NCBI RefSeq assembly: GCF_004565465.1
Contig: NZ_SRHY01000001.1
Span: 248,001 to 312,000, forward strand
DNA length: 64,000 bases
Direction: 5' to 3'
Source: Lentibacillus salicampi
Lineage (GTDB): Bacteria > Bacillota > Bacilli > Bacillales > Amphibacillaceae
The notes below the pieces were generated by a model. It searched no databases, had not been told where the DNA came from, and saw only the letters and a list, made by a program, of their open reading frames with translations. The position numbers and the translations under genes are program-made. Every line of letters starts with the position of its first letter. The first letter of the stretch is position 1. Below, in pieces: positions 48,519 to 58,625 of this stretch.

Positions 48519-49799
48519 AATGCCGATTATTTTCATGATAAAATAAAACAGGAACAAGGCAGAAGTCGTCAGCAATATTCCGGATAGTTCTTTCTGTTTG
48601 CCCATAGCTGCTTTCACAACCGGGTAAGCGATAAATCCGAATGCCATACCATCAGCAATGCTGTACGTGAACGGAATCATGGCAGCAATCAGAAAGGCAG
48701 GAAGCGCTTCTGACAGATCATCCAGGGGCACATTCCGGAGATTTTGTGCCATCAGGACGCCAACAATAATTAATATGGGGCTGATCGCCGCATTTGGAAT
48801 CATGGAAATCCACGGTATAAGCAGCAGCGTTGCCAAAAATAACAGGCCCGCTGTTACAGCAGCTTTTCCCGTTTTCCCGGAGGAGGTAATGACAGCCGCA
48901 TTTTCTGCTGCTGATACGGTTGGCGATGTTCCGAAAAACGCACTCAAGAGTGACGAAAAGGCTGTCGTCCTGTAAGCCTGATTATAGCTGTTTTGCCGTT
49001 TCAGCATATGAAGTTGACCGTGCAGGAGTCCCATATTTTCAAAAATAAGAATAATCGTCAGCGGAAAAACAGCCAGCCAAAATTCCGGATCATTCACTGC
49101 TGAAAACGAAGGGATGAACAACATATCGTTCATACTGATTTGAATTGAACGTTTTGTTGTCTCAAGCACGCCAAACATGTAAGCAAGAATCGTTCCGACA
49201 ATCATCGTCACAAGGAAATTGGCCCGGATATTTTTCATGAATAAAAATATCGCAATAAATAATGTCAGCAGGCTGACTATAAACTCAGGTGATGTGAAGT
49301 CACCGATCGCTATAATTGTTTGCTCTCCGCTCGTGACCAGACCGCTTTTTTCCAGGCCAATCAAAATAAGGAAAAAGCCGAGTCCAACTGTAATCGCGTG
49401 TTTTAACGATTCAGGGATGGCCGCTTTTAGCACACTCCCAAGTTTTGTGAGCGCTGTTACCATAAACAGGACAGAAGCAACGAGAACAACTGCCAGACCT
49501 TCCTGAAATGAAAGCCCCGTGCCTTCAACAATGGAGTAGGCAAACAAGGCGTTAATCCCCATTCCCGGAATCAGGATTAATGGCAGCTTTGCGTACAGAC
49601 CCATGAGAATGGTTCCGGCAAAACTGGCAAGGATGGTAGCCGTCATCCCGCTTTCCAGCGAAACACCGGCCTCACTGAGTATCGACCCATTGACCACCAC
49701 AATATAGACAGTCGTCAGATAGCCGATTAATCCGGCAGTCATTTCAGTAAGCCATGTTTTTCTCTTGTTTTGTAACGTCCTGCTGTCTTGATAGGACAT
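48516..49799 (-). CDS. NCS2 family (AzgA/PbuG-like) hypoxanthine/guanine permease
   Basis: This 427-residue purine:proton symporter has about 12 helices. The AzgA-type signatures are TEMTAGLIGYLTTVYIVVVNG near the start, LILIPGMGINALFAYSIV, ESLKHAITVGLGFFLILIGLEKSGLV and GTSPTVSAAENAAVITSSGKTG. It is most like B. subtilis PbuG/PbuO; which purine is carried cannot be told. A sigma-A type promoter lies about 75 bases upstream. No purine riboswitch motif was recognised in that short leader. It is not part of the B. subtilis order here. Confidence 0.88.
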   Translation of the reverse strand: MSYQDSRTLQNKRKTWLTEMTAGLIGYLTTVYIVVVNGSILSEAGVSLESGMTATILASFAGTILMGLYAKLPLILIPGMGINALFAYSIVEGTGLSFQEGLAVVLVASVLFMVTALTKLGSVLKAAIPESLKHAITVGLGFFLILIGLEKSGLVTSGEQTIIAIGDFTSPEFIVSLLTLFIAIFLFMKNIRANFLVTMIVGTILAYMFGVLETTKRSIQISMNDMLFIPSFSAVNDPEFWLAVFPLTIILIFENMGLLHGQLHMLKRQNSYNQAYRTTAFSSLLSAFFGTSPTVSAAENAAVITSSGKTGKAAVTAGLLFLATLLLIPWISMIPNAAISPILIIVGVLMAQNLRNVPLDDLSEALPAFLIAAMIPFTYSIADGMAFGFIAYPVVKAAMGKQKELSGILLTTSALFLFYFIMKIIGI

Positions 49800-49874
49800 G
49801 TGAAGTCACCGTTATTCGATTGTCCCTCTCCCGCCCGATCGTACATTTTTCTGCTATACAATCCACAAGTGAAT

Positions 49875-49903
49875 ATTATAGAGGTATGATATTAAGAAGT
49901 CAA
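49875..49903 (-). promoter_or_regulatory. Promoter of the purine permease gene
   Basis: On the minus strand TTGACT (49903-49898) and TATAAT (49880-49875) are separated by exactly 17 bases. Confidence 0.8.
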
Positions 49904-49991
49904 TCATATCAGTGTTTATGAGGGCTTTAGAAGTTAAAAATTAGCCGTTTGCCACCGTCCTGCCATCGTAATTAGTTTTTCGATGGCACGT

Positions 49992-50713
49992 CTAATTGTT
50001 CATGATATCTACGGTTTTATCACTTATTTTTTCGGTTAGATGTGAATAAGTATCTAATGTAAGACTGGTTTTCTTATACCCTAACCGTTTCTGTATATCT
50101 TTAATGGGCGCACCCTGCTCTAATAACAAAGTAGCATGGGTGTGCCGCAACCCATGGAAGTGTAAATCCGTACCAATTTGCTTATTCATTTTATTTAAAT
50201 AATATTTAACATGTGTCGGGCTGGGAAAATACCCGTTTTCTTTTGTGCAGAGGAAATCACTGTCAAAATAAAACTCACCGTATTTTAGCTTGTTTTGTTT
50301 CTGCCATGTCTTATGGCGTTTTAGTATACTAATGAGTGTATCCCCTATTTTAATATCGCGATACGACGACGCTGTTTTAGGGGTTCCAATATCCCATCTG
50401 CCATTATGGTCTATCATCGTACTGTCAATTGTAATAGTACCTTCCTCCTAATCTACACAGCGCCACTTTAAAGCACAGACTTCCCCGAGCCTTGCGCCGG
50501 TATTCAATCCGATGTGAAAAGGCAAACCTCATTTAAATAGCTTATAATCTGTTTAATGGACTGCATGTCCAGTATCTTCAAATCATCCCGTGTGGACTTT
50601 CTCTGTTCCTGTCTGGGGAGTTGGACATATTGAATCGGATTATCTCTCAATAACTGGTACGGAAATACAGCTGCTTTAATGTTCGTTGCATTACAGCGCG
50701 TATTAATCAATGT
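49992..50713 (-). pseudogene. Tyrosine recombinase (phage/ICE integrase) remnant
   Basis: Three adjacent minus-strand segments reconstruct an integrase lacking its N-terminus. 50713-50520 gives the core-binding end (LLRDNPIQYVQLPRQE). 50520-50440 gives NTGARLGEVCALKWRCVD, with the first catalytic Arg, in another frame (about one base lost near 50525). After an in-frame TAG near 50450, 50417-49992 gives the catalytic HFHGLRHTHATLLLEQGAP, with the Tyr in TLDTYSHL. One frameshift plus one stop means it is inactive. It marks a former element integration; no att repeats or tRNA gene were seen. Confidence 0.88.
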
Positions 50714-50739
50714 CCGGTGTTTGTATCATGCGCGCTATC

Positions 50740-51260
50740 GCAATTCCAATCAAGATCAAACCGACCGTTTCTTTTTTCATACACTGACACATTAAGAATA
50801 CGGTTACATTGTTATCCTTGTATAATTCGTTCGATTTCCTGGTCAAGTGGTTCTCTTTTTCGTTTGCGAGCTCGTGGATTGTTCAATTTATCCTTGAGTT
50901 CCTGCAATTGCTGTTTTTTTTGCTCAACGCTTGATACAGTCCGTGAATCTGACCCGCACGTAATCGTTCACTAACATATAGAACCAGAGATTTTTCTTTG
51001 CCCCACACCTCCTTTTTTGCGAGATAACAAGATACTTTCTTTTCCCCAACGTCAAGCTGTGTATAATCCGAAATGGGGATGTTTAACAAATCCTCATGAT
51101 ACGCTGGCGACAACGATGCCACATAAGGAACTTCGGAGGCATCCATTTCTGCAAAGTTCTTTTTTGTATTGCTCCCTTTGTCAAAGACGACAGTAAATTC
51201 CTCAACAGCCAGCTGTAATTCGGTCAATGGTAGCGGTCGGTTCATTCCATGGACCTCACC
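50740..51260 (-). pseudogene. IS1634-like transposase remnant
   Basis: The minus strand encodes the middle of a DDE transposase: FTVVFDKGSNTKKNF, PYVASLSPAYHEDLLNIP, then KSLVLYVSERLRAGQIHGLYQAL. An eight-A run near 50925 shifts the frame, after which the message continues as LQELKDKLNNPRARKRKREPLDQ and meets a stop in the place of a sense codon (near 50813). Both ends are missing; no inverted repeats remain. It abuts the leader of dapH and the integrase remnant. Confidence 0.8.
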
Positions 51261-51322
51261 GCCAATTTTTGGTACGATGAATGAAGCAAGAAAACGAATG
51301 GGAAGGATGAAAAACAATAAAA

Positions 51323-52048
51323 ATGATGGATGCAGAAGAAATTATCTCTTTTATACAAAACAGTGAAAAATCGACGCCGGTAAAGGTACATATAAAAGGG
51401 GACCTGGATGGAATCGATTTCGGCGAAAATACAAAGGCGTTCATTACCGGAAACACGGGGGTGCTTTTCGGGGAGTGGAAGGAAATTAAATCGGCGATTG
51501 AAGCAAACAAAGATAAAATAAAGGACTATGTGGTAGAAAACGACCGTCGCAACTCGGCGATCCCGCTGCTTGATCTAAAAGATGTGCCCGCGCGAATCGA
51601 ACCGGGGGCGATTATTCGCGATCAAGTGGAAATCGGTAAAAACTGTGTCATTATGATGGGGGCTTCTATTAACATCGGTTCTGTCATCGGCGAAGGAACG
51701 ATGATCGACATGAACGTGGTTCTTGGCGGGCGAGCAACAGTTGGAAGAAACTGTCATATAGGAGCGGGCTCGGTGTTGGCCGGTGTTGTAGAACCACCTT
51801 CCGCCAAACCAGTCATTGTGGAGGATGAAGTCGTTGTCGGTGCCAATGCTGTGATTTTGGAAAGAGTTACCGTCGGAAAAGGTGCGGTCGTGGCTGCCGG
51901 TGCAGTGGTAACAGAAGATGTACCGGAAAATGCGGTCGTTGCGGGCGCCCCTGCACGCATGATCAAGCGAATGGATGAACAAACCCGTGGCAAGACGGAG
52001 ATCAAGCGGGAACTTCGGCAGTTGAAAGAAGATGAAAGGAGAGACTAA
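51323..52048 (+). CDS. dapH: Tetrahydrodipicolinate N-acetyltransferase
   Basis: DapH acetylates 2,3,4,5-tetrahydrodipicolinate, the entry to the acetylase branch of DAP/lysine synthesis. After an N-terminal domain ([19 protein letters not shown]), the left-handed beta-helix hexapeptide repeats run from about residue 90 ([33 protein letters not shown] in part). The 241-residue length is usual. The ribosome-binding site AAGGATG is about 15 bases from the ATG, longer than normal. The transposase remnant immediately upstream leaves little room for a native promoter. Confidence 0.94.
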   Translation: MMDAEEIISFIQNSEKSTPVKVHIKGDLDGIDFGENTKAFITGNTGVLFGEWKEIKSAIEANKDKIKDYVVENDRRNSAIPLLDLKDVPARIEPGAIIRDQVEIGKNCVIMMGASINIGSVIGEGTMIDMNVVLGGRATVGRNCHIGAGSVLAGVVEPPSAKPVIVEDEVVVGANAVILERVTVGKGAVVAAGAVVTEDVPENAVVAGAPARMIKRMDEQTRGKTEIKRELRQLKEDERRD

Positions 52049-52050
52049 CT

Positions 52051-53262
52051 GTGACAGACTGGCAGGAGCTTGACAAAGCTTATGTTATGCCGACGTACAG
52101 CCAATCAAAACTGCCGATTGCCATCGAAAAAGGCGAGGGCAGCTATTTATACGACACAGAGGGAAACCGTTATCTCGACTTGTTTGGGGGACTGGCCGTG
52201 AATGTTCTTGGCCATTCCCATCCAGAGGTCGTTAAAACGTTGAAGGAACAGGGCGAAAAATTCCTGCACATTTCCAACATATATTTAAACCAGCCTGCCA
52301 TTCAGTTGGCGAAAACACTTGTTGACCATTCAATCCGCGGGAAAGTGTTTTTCGCCAATTCGGGTGCAGAGGCAACTGAAGCTGCGGTCAAGCTGATTCA
52401 TAAATGGAGAATGAAGCATGCACCGGAGCGAAACGGGATCGTTGTTCTGGAAAAAAGCTTCCACGGACGCACGCTTGGCGCATTGAAACTTACACGCCAG
52501 CCCGGTGTGCAGCAGGACTTTCCGCAGCCAGATTTTGAGGTCATCGAAGTTGAAAAAGAAAATTTAACAGAAATGGAAAAAGTGATCCAGGAGCGTCAGC
52601 CGTTGGCGGTACTGATGGAACCTGTACTTGGTTCCGGCGGCATTTTGCCCCTTTCGGAAAAATATTTGCAAGAAGTTGAGAAACTTTGCCGCCAATATGA
52701 AGTGCTGTTTTGTATGGATGAAATTCAGACGGGTATGGGCCGAACCAGCAAACTGTTCGCTTACCAGCATGCCGGGGTGAGCCCCGATTTAATTTTATTT
52801 GCAAAAGGGATTGGCGGTGGTTTGCCGCTCAGCGGTATCATCGCAGGAGAAAAGCTGGAAAACAGTTTCAGCTCGGGCGATCATGGTACGACGTTTGCGC
52901 CGTCTCCACTTAGTGCGGCCCTCGGAAATACTGTCTTACGTATTTTGCTTGAGGAAGGACAGTTACAAGACGGACGTGAAAAAGCCATCTATTTATGGGA
53001 CAAGTTGACGGACCTGAAAGAACAGTTTCCGGAAACCCTCGCTAGCATCCGCGGAAGGGGAATGATGATCGGCATTGTTTCGAATAAAGATGCCGAGTTC
53101 GTCGCCGAATTAAGAAAAACCATGGTTGAAAAAGGTTTTTTGATTGATGTGACACAGAAAACAATCATTCGGCTTTTACCGCCACTGACTTTGACGGAAG
53201 AGGAAATTGACACATTTATTGCGGCCTTGCAGCAAACGATCACGGAGTTGATATCGTCATGA
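52051..53262 (+). CDS. Class III (ArgD-type) aminotransferase, probable N-acetyl-LL-DAP aminotransferase
   Basis: This 403-residue PLP enzyme of the acetylornithine aminotransferase type has [31 protein letters not shown], the Asp in [17 protein letters not shown] and the PLP Lys in [17 protein letters not shown]. It lies between dapH and dapL with a two-base gap and a four-base overlap, so it most likely supplies the transamination step of the acetyl-DAP pathway. In B. subtilis that step is assigned to PatA, a class I enzyme. Acetylornithine activity is an alternative. It starts at GTG with AAAGGAGAG upstream. Confidence 0.8.
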   Translation: MTDWQELDKAYVMPTYSQSKLPIAIEKGEGSYLYDTEGNRYLDLFGGLAVNVLGHSHPEVVKTLKEQGEKFLHISNIYLNQPAIQLAKTLVDHSIRGKVFFANSGAEATEAAVKLIHKWRMKHAPERNGIVVLEKSFHGRTLGALKLTRQPGVQQDFPQPDFEVIEVEKENLTEMEKVIQERQPLAVLMEPVLGSGGILPLSEKYLQEVEKLCRQYEVLFCMDEIQTGMGRTSKLFAYQHAGVSPDLILFAKGIGGGLPLSGIIAGEKLENSFSSGDHGTTFAPSPLSAALGNTVLRILLEEGQLQDGREKAIYLWDKLTDLKEQFPETLASIRGRGMMIGIVSNKDAEFVAELRKTMVEKGFLIDVTQKTIIRLLPPLTLTEEEIDTFIAALQQTITELISS

Positions 53263-54392
53263 AGTATGATTGGATCGAAATCCGCCGCCAACTGCATCAA
53301 ATTCCTGAGCTCGGTTTTGAGGAAGTGAAGACACAGGCGTTATTGCTCGATAAGATCAGGCAGTTTCCGCAAAAGCATCTGGAGATACAAACGTGGCAGA
53401 CGGGGATTTTTGTGAAAGTGAACGGAACCAATCCGTCAAAAACCATAGGTTGGCGTACCGATATGGATGGGCTGCCGATTACCGAGGAAACAGGCTTTGA
53501 TTTCGTATCGTGTCATGAAGGTAAGATGCACGCGTGCGGGCATGATGTTCATATGAGTATTGCACTCGGGGTATTGGCACATTTTGCCCAACATCCTGGC
53601 CGGGATAACCTGCTGTTTCTATTTCAACCCGCTGAGGAAGGACCGGGCGGGGCACTGCCGATGATTGAAAGTGTGCCGTTCAAAGAGTGGCGTCCGGATG
53701 AGCTGTATGCATTGCACATTGCGCCTGATTATCCGGCAGGAACTGTAGCAACGAAGAAAGGCTTATTGTTTGCAAACACCTCAGAGCTTTTTATTGATTT
53801 GAAAGGCAAGGGCGGGCATGCAGCCTATCCGCATACAGCCAATGACATGGTGGTTGCCGCCAGCCATCTCGTTACACAGTTGCAGACCATTGTCTCAAGA
53901 AACGTTGATCCGCTTGATTCAGCTGTTGTAACCATCGGAAAAATTACAGGTGGCACAAGACAAAATATCATTGCCGAAAAGGCCCGCATTGAAGGGACCA
54001 TTCGCTCGTTGTCGCAAGAATCGATGAAACAAGTCAAACAGCGGATTGAAGCACTTGTTGGTGGAATTGAAGCCGGATTTTCCTGTGAAGCTGTCATTGA
54101 TTATGGATCCAATTATCTTCAGGTGACCAATGATTCGGAGTTGACTCATGATTTTATCCTTTTTTGTGAAACGTACCCGGACATGACGCTTCATATTTGT
54201 GACGAAGCAATGACTGGCGAAGATTTCGGTTGTTTTTTAGATGAAATTCCCGGGATGATGTTTTGGCTGGGTGTTCATTCAGAATACGGCCTACACTCCG
54301 CAAAATTAAACCCGAAGGAGGCGGCTATTCCGAAAGCTATCGGTTTTCTTACGGGATTTTTGACACATAAAGCCGATGGAGGGAATAATTGA
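53259..54392 (+). CDS. dapL: N-acetyldiaminopimelate deacetylase
   Basis: This M20-family metallopeptidase removes the acetyl group to give [49 protein letters not shown] and [16 protein letters not shown] show the metal-binding and catalytic residues. It has 377 residues, against 374 in B. subtilis DapL. The ATG overlaps the preceding stop by four bases. With dapH and the aminotransferase it forms a three-gene DAP operon, followed by convergent dapF. Confidence 0.92.
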   Translation: MKYDWIEIRRQLHQIPELGFEEVKTQALLLDKIRQFPQKHLEIQTWQTGIFVKVNGTNPSKTIGWRTDMDGLPITEETGFDFVSCHEGKMHACGHDVHMSIALGVLAHFAQHPGRDNLLFLFQPAEEGPGGALPMIESVPFKEWRPDELYALHIAPDYPAGTVATKKGLLFANTSELFIDLKGKGGHAAYPHTANDMVVAASHLVTQLQTIVSRNVDPLDSAVVTIGKITGGTRQNIIAEKARIEGTIRSLSQESMKQVKQRIEALVGGIEAGFSCEAVIDYGSNYLQVTNDSELTHDFILFCETYPDMTLHICDEAMTGEDFGCFLDEIPGMMFWLGVHSEYGLHSAKLNPKEAAIPKAIGFLTGFLTHKADGGNN

Positions 54393-54443
54393 AAAAACGG
54401 TTGGAGCATTAACGATTGAGCACAAAAACAGGAAGATGATAGG

Positions 54444-54650
54444 ATGGCCAGAGTTTGGCGTAGAACAACCGATGTTCAACAACCCCTGAAGGAACGGGAA
54501 TTTGATGTGGTGCCCTTACAAAGTGAAAACGATGCAGGCGAATGTGATAATTACGGACAAGATATTCAAAACGTTGCAACGCAAGGATTCGTAATTGAGG
54601 TACGAGGCTTGCGCAAGGAAGACGTTTGCCAGGAAGTGGAGACCGAATGA
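54444..54650 (+). CDS. Small hypothetical protein, 68 residues
   Basis: A short frame follows dapL by about 50 bases. The predicted product is acidic, has no membrane segment or recognisable motif, and contains two separate cysteines. The ribosome-binding site is weak (GGAAGATGATAGG). It may be an unknown small protein at the end of the DAP operon or a chance frame in a 290-base gap; family comparison would be needed to decide. Confidence 0.35.
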   Translation: MARVWRRTTDVQQPLKEREFDVVPLQSENDAGECDNYGQDIQNVATQGFVIEVRGLRKEDVCQEVETE

Positions 54651-54659
54651 TAACCCGAT

Positions 54660-54689
54660 GAACGTGACGGTATGCTGAGCGTCACGTTC
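54660..54689. terminator. Hairpin at the dapL/dapF convergence
   Basis: GAACGTGACG pairs perfectly with CGTCACGTTC across a ten-base loop. The dapF stop codon (54682-54684) lies within the right arm. There is no T-run on either side, so it may be a weak bidirectional terminator or a 3'-end stabiliser. Confidence 0.6.
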
Positions 54690-55551
54690 CCATTAAGTAA
54701 AGACCTTCACAAATTGTTACCGCTGGGCCCCTCATATACACTGAACCTTCATTTGACCAAAAGATTTTCATGTCTCCACCGAGCAAATGGACGGTGATTT
54801 CTTTACCTTGCTCTACATAATTGTTTAAAACGGCAGCGACGACGGCGGCACATGCTCCGGTTCCGCACGCCCGGGTAATGCCCGATCCGCGTTCCCACAC
54901 ACGGAATTGCAGTTCATGAGAGTTAACGACCTGAACGAATTCAACATTAAGTCCTTCGGGAAACAGCCGATGATGATCAGCCAGAATCGGTCCGTACGAT
55001 TTCACGGGTGCCTCCTCAATATCATCGACAAAAAATACTCCGTGAGGGTTTCCCATAGACACACCTGTCATTAACGCAGTGTCCCCATCCACTTCAATGG
55101 GCACACTAACAAGGTCCTTCTCAGTTGTTCCACCGGTCATTGGCAGGTCACTGCTTTTCAACTTCGGCGTCCCCATGTCCACTGTAACTTCATCGACTGT
55201 TCCGTTTACCACATGTACGTTGACTCGAACTAATCCGGATAACGTTTCAATGTGGAATGTCGTATTTTTAACCATCCCCTTTTCATAGACATATTTGGCA
55301 ACACAGCGCAGGGCGTTGCCACAGTTTTTCGCCTCAGACCCGTCTTTGTTAAAAATACGCATTTTTACCTCAGCCGTCTCCGAGGGAGCCATAACAATCA
55401 AGCCGTCAGCACCAATGCCGGTATTTGGGTCAGATACGTTTCGAGCCAGTTCGGGCAGCCGTTTCCCTGACAAAGCTTGTTCAAAGCCGTTCACATAAAT
55501 ATAGGAATTTCCCAGTCCATGCATTTTTGTAAAGGATAATTGTGCTGGCAT
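54682..55551 (-). CDS. dapF: Diaminopimelate epimerase
   Basis: DapF converts LL-DAP to meso-DAP for cell wall and lysine. The 289-residue protein carries both active-site cysteines (Cys77 in KNCGNALRC and a second in TRACGTGACAAV) and starts QLSFTKMHGLGNSYIYV. The ATG at 55551 with GAGGTGA four bases upstream is chosen over an in-frame ATG at 55590. It is transcribed towards the dapH operon, completing the acetylase branch within four kilobases. Confidence 0.95.
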   Translation of the reverse strand: MPAQLSFTKMHGLGNSYIYVNGFEQALSGKRLPELARNVSDPNTGIGADGLIVMAPSETAEVKMRIFNKDGSEAKNCGNALRCVAKYVYEKGMVKNTTFHIETLSGLVRVNVHVVNGTVDEVTVDMGTPKLKSSDLPMTGGTTEKDLVSVPIEVDGDTALMTGVSMGNPHGVFFVDDIEEAPVKSYGPILADHHRLFPEGLNVEFVQVVNSHELQFRVWERGSGITRACGTGACAAVVAAVLNNYVEQGKEITVHLLGGDMKIFWSNEGSVYMRGPAVTICEGLYLMGT

Positions 55552-55743
55552 TTCTCTCACCTCTAAATATAAAGAAAACGCACTGTCCATACAGTGTCGC
55601 TAGATGTTCAATTATTGGATATTCTTAAAGTATACTTAATCTGCTTGTAATAAGTCAATGATACGCAATCACTCATGTAAAATGTTACTTAAAGGAAAAC
55701 GGCCAACTCACATCGAAATGTTACCGAGGGGATGTGAATGAAT

Positions 55744-56073
55744 ATGTCGTATTCCAGCCGACAAGAGTATCTGAATGTTCAAAGAAGCCGTTATGCCAAG
55801 GCTTCATCTCGTCAGGAAAAAAGTCGAATAATCGATGAAGCAGTCAGTACACTTGGATACCATCGCAAACATGTGACCCGTGAACTAAATCGCTCTTTTG
55901 CAAAACGTGAAATAAGATCGAGCTTATATACAACAATTTTGTCACCACTGCGTGAGAATTTAAAGGATCTTCTAGTTGGGCTTATCTGTCACTTTGGATG
56001 TTATTTTTGCCCGTTGATGAAATTGCTATCTGATTTCCTACTCTCATGTCTATGTTTCGAGGTCGTTTCATAA
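55744..56073 (+). pseudogene. Transposase N-terminal fragment (integrase-catalytic type)
   Basis: The first about 55 residues (MSYSSRQEYLNVQRSRYAKASSRQEKSR in part, then LGYHRKHVTRELNR) resemble the N-terminus of ISNCY-type transposases with an rve catalytic domain. After residue 55 the similarity is lost and the frame becomes hydrophobic and ends. The DDE domain is absent, so this is a remnant. It marks the left border of the epimerase/SDR segment. Confidence 0.65.
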
Positions 56074-56096
56074 AGTATACAAGAAGGGGAACTAAG

Positions 56097-57287
56097 GTGA
56101 AGTGTGGATTTCCAAATTTTTCATCAACATATTTTCTAACACAGCATATCCTTGATACGGTGAACTTCTATGCACCTCGATGTATAGATAACGTTTTCGG
56201 TGGATATATCAACTGCATTCTCGATGACGGAACAATATGTGATTATGAAACTAAACAGCTTGTGGGTCAAGCAAGGTTTGTGTTTATTTTCAGTGTGGCA
56301 TCGATGTTGATGCCTACCCAAGAGTACCGAAAACTAGCAGAGCACGGTATTTCATTCTTGCAAAATCATCAACGCGACCGCAAGCATGGTGGGTACTATT
56401 GGGAATTGAAGGGCCAATCTGTAAATAATTCAGCTAAAAAAGCATATGGTCATGCCTTTGTTCTGTTAGCTGCAGCTATGGCATCTAAAGCAGGTACACC
56501 ATCCGCTGTTTCCATTATAGATGATACATTCGATGTATTAGAACGCTACTTTTGGAGGGAAAAAGAGGGGCTTTATCTTGATGAAATCTCAGCCGACTGG
56601 TCCGAAATATCTCCTTATCGTGGGCAGAATGCTAATATGCATCTATGCGAGGCCATGATAACAGCATATGAAGCAACCGGGAACAAGCGGTATCTTGAGC
56701 GGGCGAAACGCATTGCTGAGTCGGTAATGTTTCGTCTTATTCCTCAATCAGGAGGCCTAATTTGGGAGCACTACCATGAAGACTGGGAAATCGATTGGAC
56801 GTACAATTATGGAATGACGAAAAGCGAGCTTCGTCCCTATGGCTTTATTTTGGGTCATTCAATTGAATGGAGCAAGCTGTTGCTGCTTATTGAACGACTT
56901 GATCCCAGCAATTGGCGTGGACCGATGGCGAAATCCTTATTTCAGTATGCTATTCGCTTGGGTTTAGATCGTAAAAATGGCGGGATATACTTTAGCATGG
57001 CTCCTGATGGGCGCATCATCGACTCTGATAAGTACTACTGGGTTATGGCAGAAGCGTTAGGAGCATCAGCCCTGTTTGCTGTATATGACCGCCACGAACT
57101 ATATCTGTACAATGATTTATTTGCCTATAGCTGGACACATTTTGCAGATCAACAAAGAGGGGGGTGGTATCAGCTGCTTAACAGGTTCAATCACCGTTAC
57201 AGCAATATAAAAAGCCCGCCTCCCAAAACAGATTATCATCCCATAACGAATTGCCTTACAGCATTAACGTCCTTTTACCGACTATGA
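56097..57287 (+). CDS. AGE-family sugar epimerase/isomerase
   Basis: This 396-residue (alpha/alpha)6-barrel protein is of the N-acylglucosamine 2-epimerase superfamily (AGE, YihS, mannose isomerase, cellobiose 2-epimerase). The visible motifs are GGYINCILDDGT, GHAFVLLAAAMASKAG with a catalytic-type His, RGQNANMHLCEAMI, LGHSIEWSKLLLLIE with a second His, and KTDYHPITNC with a third. Substrate cannot be assigned. The GTG at 56097 follows AAGGGGA; upstream in-frame ATGs at 56046 and 56052 lack a site. It follows a transposase fragment and meets the SDR gene tail-to-tail (six-base overlap). Confidence 0.82.
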   Translation: MKCGFPNFSSTYFLTQHILDTVNFYAPRCIDNVFGGYINCILDDGTICDYETKQLVGQARFVFIFSVASMLMPTQEYRKLAEHGISFLQNHQRDRKHGGYYWELKGQSVNNSAKKAYGHAFVLLAAAMASKAGTPSAVSIIDDTFDVLERYFWREKEGLYLDEISADWSEISPYRGQNANMHLCEAMITAYEATGNKRYLERAKRIAESVMFRLIPQSGGLIWEHYHEDWEIDWTYNYGMTKSELRPYGFILGHSIEWSKLLLLIERLDPSNWRGPMAKSLFQYAIRLGLDRKNGGIYFSMAPDGRIIDSDKYYWVMAEALGASALFAVYDRHELYLYNDLFAYSWTHFADQQRGGWYQLLNRFNHRYSNIKSPPPKTDYHPITNCLTALTSFYRL

Positions 57288-58181
57288 ACCGACAAAACCA
57301 CCACCGTTAATATGAATTGTCTGTCCCGTTATATATGAGCCATCGCTTGAAGCAAGCAACACATAGACAGGCGCAAGCTCATATGGCTGGCCTGCTCGTT
57401 TCATTGGTACATCACTTCCAAACGTTTTAACCATATCAGGTGTAAAAGTAGCGGGGATAAGTGGTGTCCAGATTGGGCCTGGTGCAACAGCGTTCACTCG
57501 AATGCCCTGGTCGATGATATTTTTGGCAAGGGCTCGTGTAAAGCCAACGATTGCCCCTTTTGTCGTCGTGTAATCAATCAAATCCTTCCGACCAATATAA
57601 GCATTAATCGACGTTGTATTAATAACGCTGCTTCCTTCAGTCATATGAGGGAGCGCAGCCTTCGTCATGTAAAAAAACGGATGTATATTTGTGTCAAACG
57701 TCGTATGCCACTGTTCATCGCTAATATCCAAAAAACGATCCTGAATAAATTGAACTGCTAAATTATTGACGAGAACATCTATTCTGCCGAACTTTTCAAG
57801 GGTACAAGAGATAACATACTTACAGTGACTCTTGTTGCGCAAATCTCCCGGAATTAAGAGACAACGCTGTCCCAATTGCTCAATTGCCTGTTTAGTTTCT
57901 GTAGCATCTTCATGTTCATCAAAATAGGCGAGGACTAGATCTGCTCCTTCTTTCGCAAACGCTACTGCTACAGCTCTACCGATTCCACTGTCACCTCCAC
58001 TGATTATCGCAACCTGGTTGTTTATTTTTCCGGTTCCAATATAGTGGGGGTTATCATAAATAGGTCGAGGAATCATTAAATATTCCAATCCTGGTTGTCT
58101 GGCCTGTTGTTGGGGTGGAAATGTATTAGAGACTTCTTCACATTTAACTTCTGATCCGAAATAGGTGTGCCTTGAATCCAT
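57282..58181 (-). CDS. Short-chain dehydrogenase/reductase, YdaD/YhdF-like
   Basis: This 299-residue SDR resembles the Bacillus general-stress SDRs with an extended N-terminus (FPPQQQARQPGLEYLMIPRP). The nucleotide-binding glycine motif is GGDSGIGRA, the structural motif NNLA replaces NNAG, and the catalytic pair is in YTTTK with Ser in NTTSINAY. GPIWTPLIPATF and QTIHINGGGFVGS complete the fold. Substrate is unknown. Stress-regulated oxidoreductases of this kind are common, and no sigma-B promoter was confidently found upstream. Confidence 0.88.
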   Translation of the reverse strand: MDSRHTYFGSEVKCEEVSNTFPPQQQARQPGLEYLMIPRPIYDNPHYIGTGKINNQVAIISGGDSGIGRAVAVAFAKEGADLVLAYFDEHEDATETKQAIEQLGQRCLLIPGDLRNKSHCKYVISCTLEKFGRIDVLVNNLAVQFIQDRFLDISDEQWHTTFDTNIHPFFYMTKAALPHMTEGSSVINTTSINAYIGRKDLIDYTTTKGAIVGFTRALAKNIIDQGIRVNAVAPGPIWTPLIPATFTPDMVKTFGSDVPMKRAGQPYELAPVYVLLASSDGSYITGQTIHINGGGFVGS

Positions 58182-58496
58182 GATAACACCTCTTTATCAT
58201 TTTACCTGTAGTATATTCAGATTAAAAAATAACGTTAATGCACCCAGACTATGACATATTAATGGAGTATGGATAATCACAGACTACATCTAATACTTTT
58301 GGAAAAAAGGGGCAGGGAGAGCCGGCTTACATACATTGGTCACGAAGATTAAATTAAAAAAGTTTCCTGCGACGCAGAAGGAATAAGGAAAATGTTATAT
58401 GCGGTACACTAAATTAAATACTATTCTGTTCAAGGGGCGGTTTTTCAGGAATATTTAATAACTCCATCCTTCAGCTTAATATTTATCCTGCCAAAT
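58182..58496. other. Non-coding gap between SDR and amtB
   Basis: About 315 AT-rich bases lie between the SDR start (minus strand) and the amtB terminator. Apart from an expected SDR promoter, no gene, repeat or clear regulatory motif was recognised. Confidence 0.5.
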
Positions 58497-58547
58497 AAAA
58501 AACTGTGTGAGCAAGAAACCATACGCATTTTCTCGCTTACACAGTTT
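58497..58547 (-). terminator. Terminator of amtB
   Basis: On the minus strand AAACTGTGTAAGCGAGAA pairs with TTCTTGCTCACACAGTTT and is followed by T's. Confidence 0.82.
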
Positions 58548-58625
58548 ATATGACAAACTTTCCTGTTACAATGCTTTCTGTTCATATTTTTCCAAACGAA
58601 CATTATCCCTGGAACGTAAAGTACT

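Noticed and set aside
49800..49991. Purine riboswitch upstream of the NCS2 permease
   Set aside because: The leader from the predicted start to the ATG is only about 70 bases and lacks the conserved three-way-junction motifs and a terminator.
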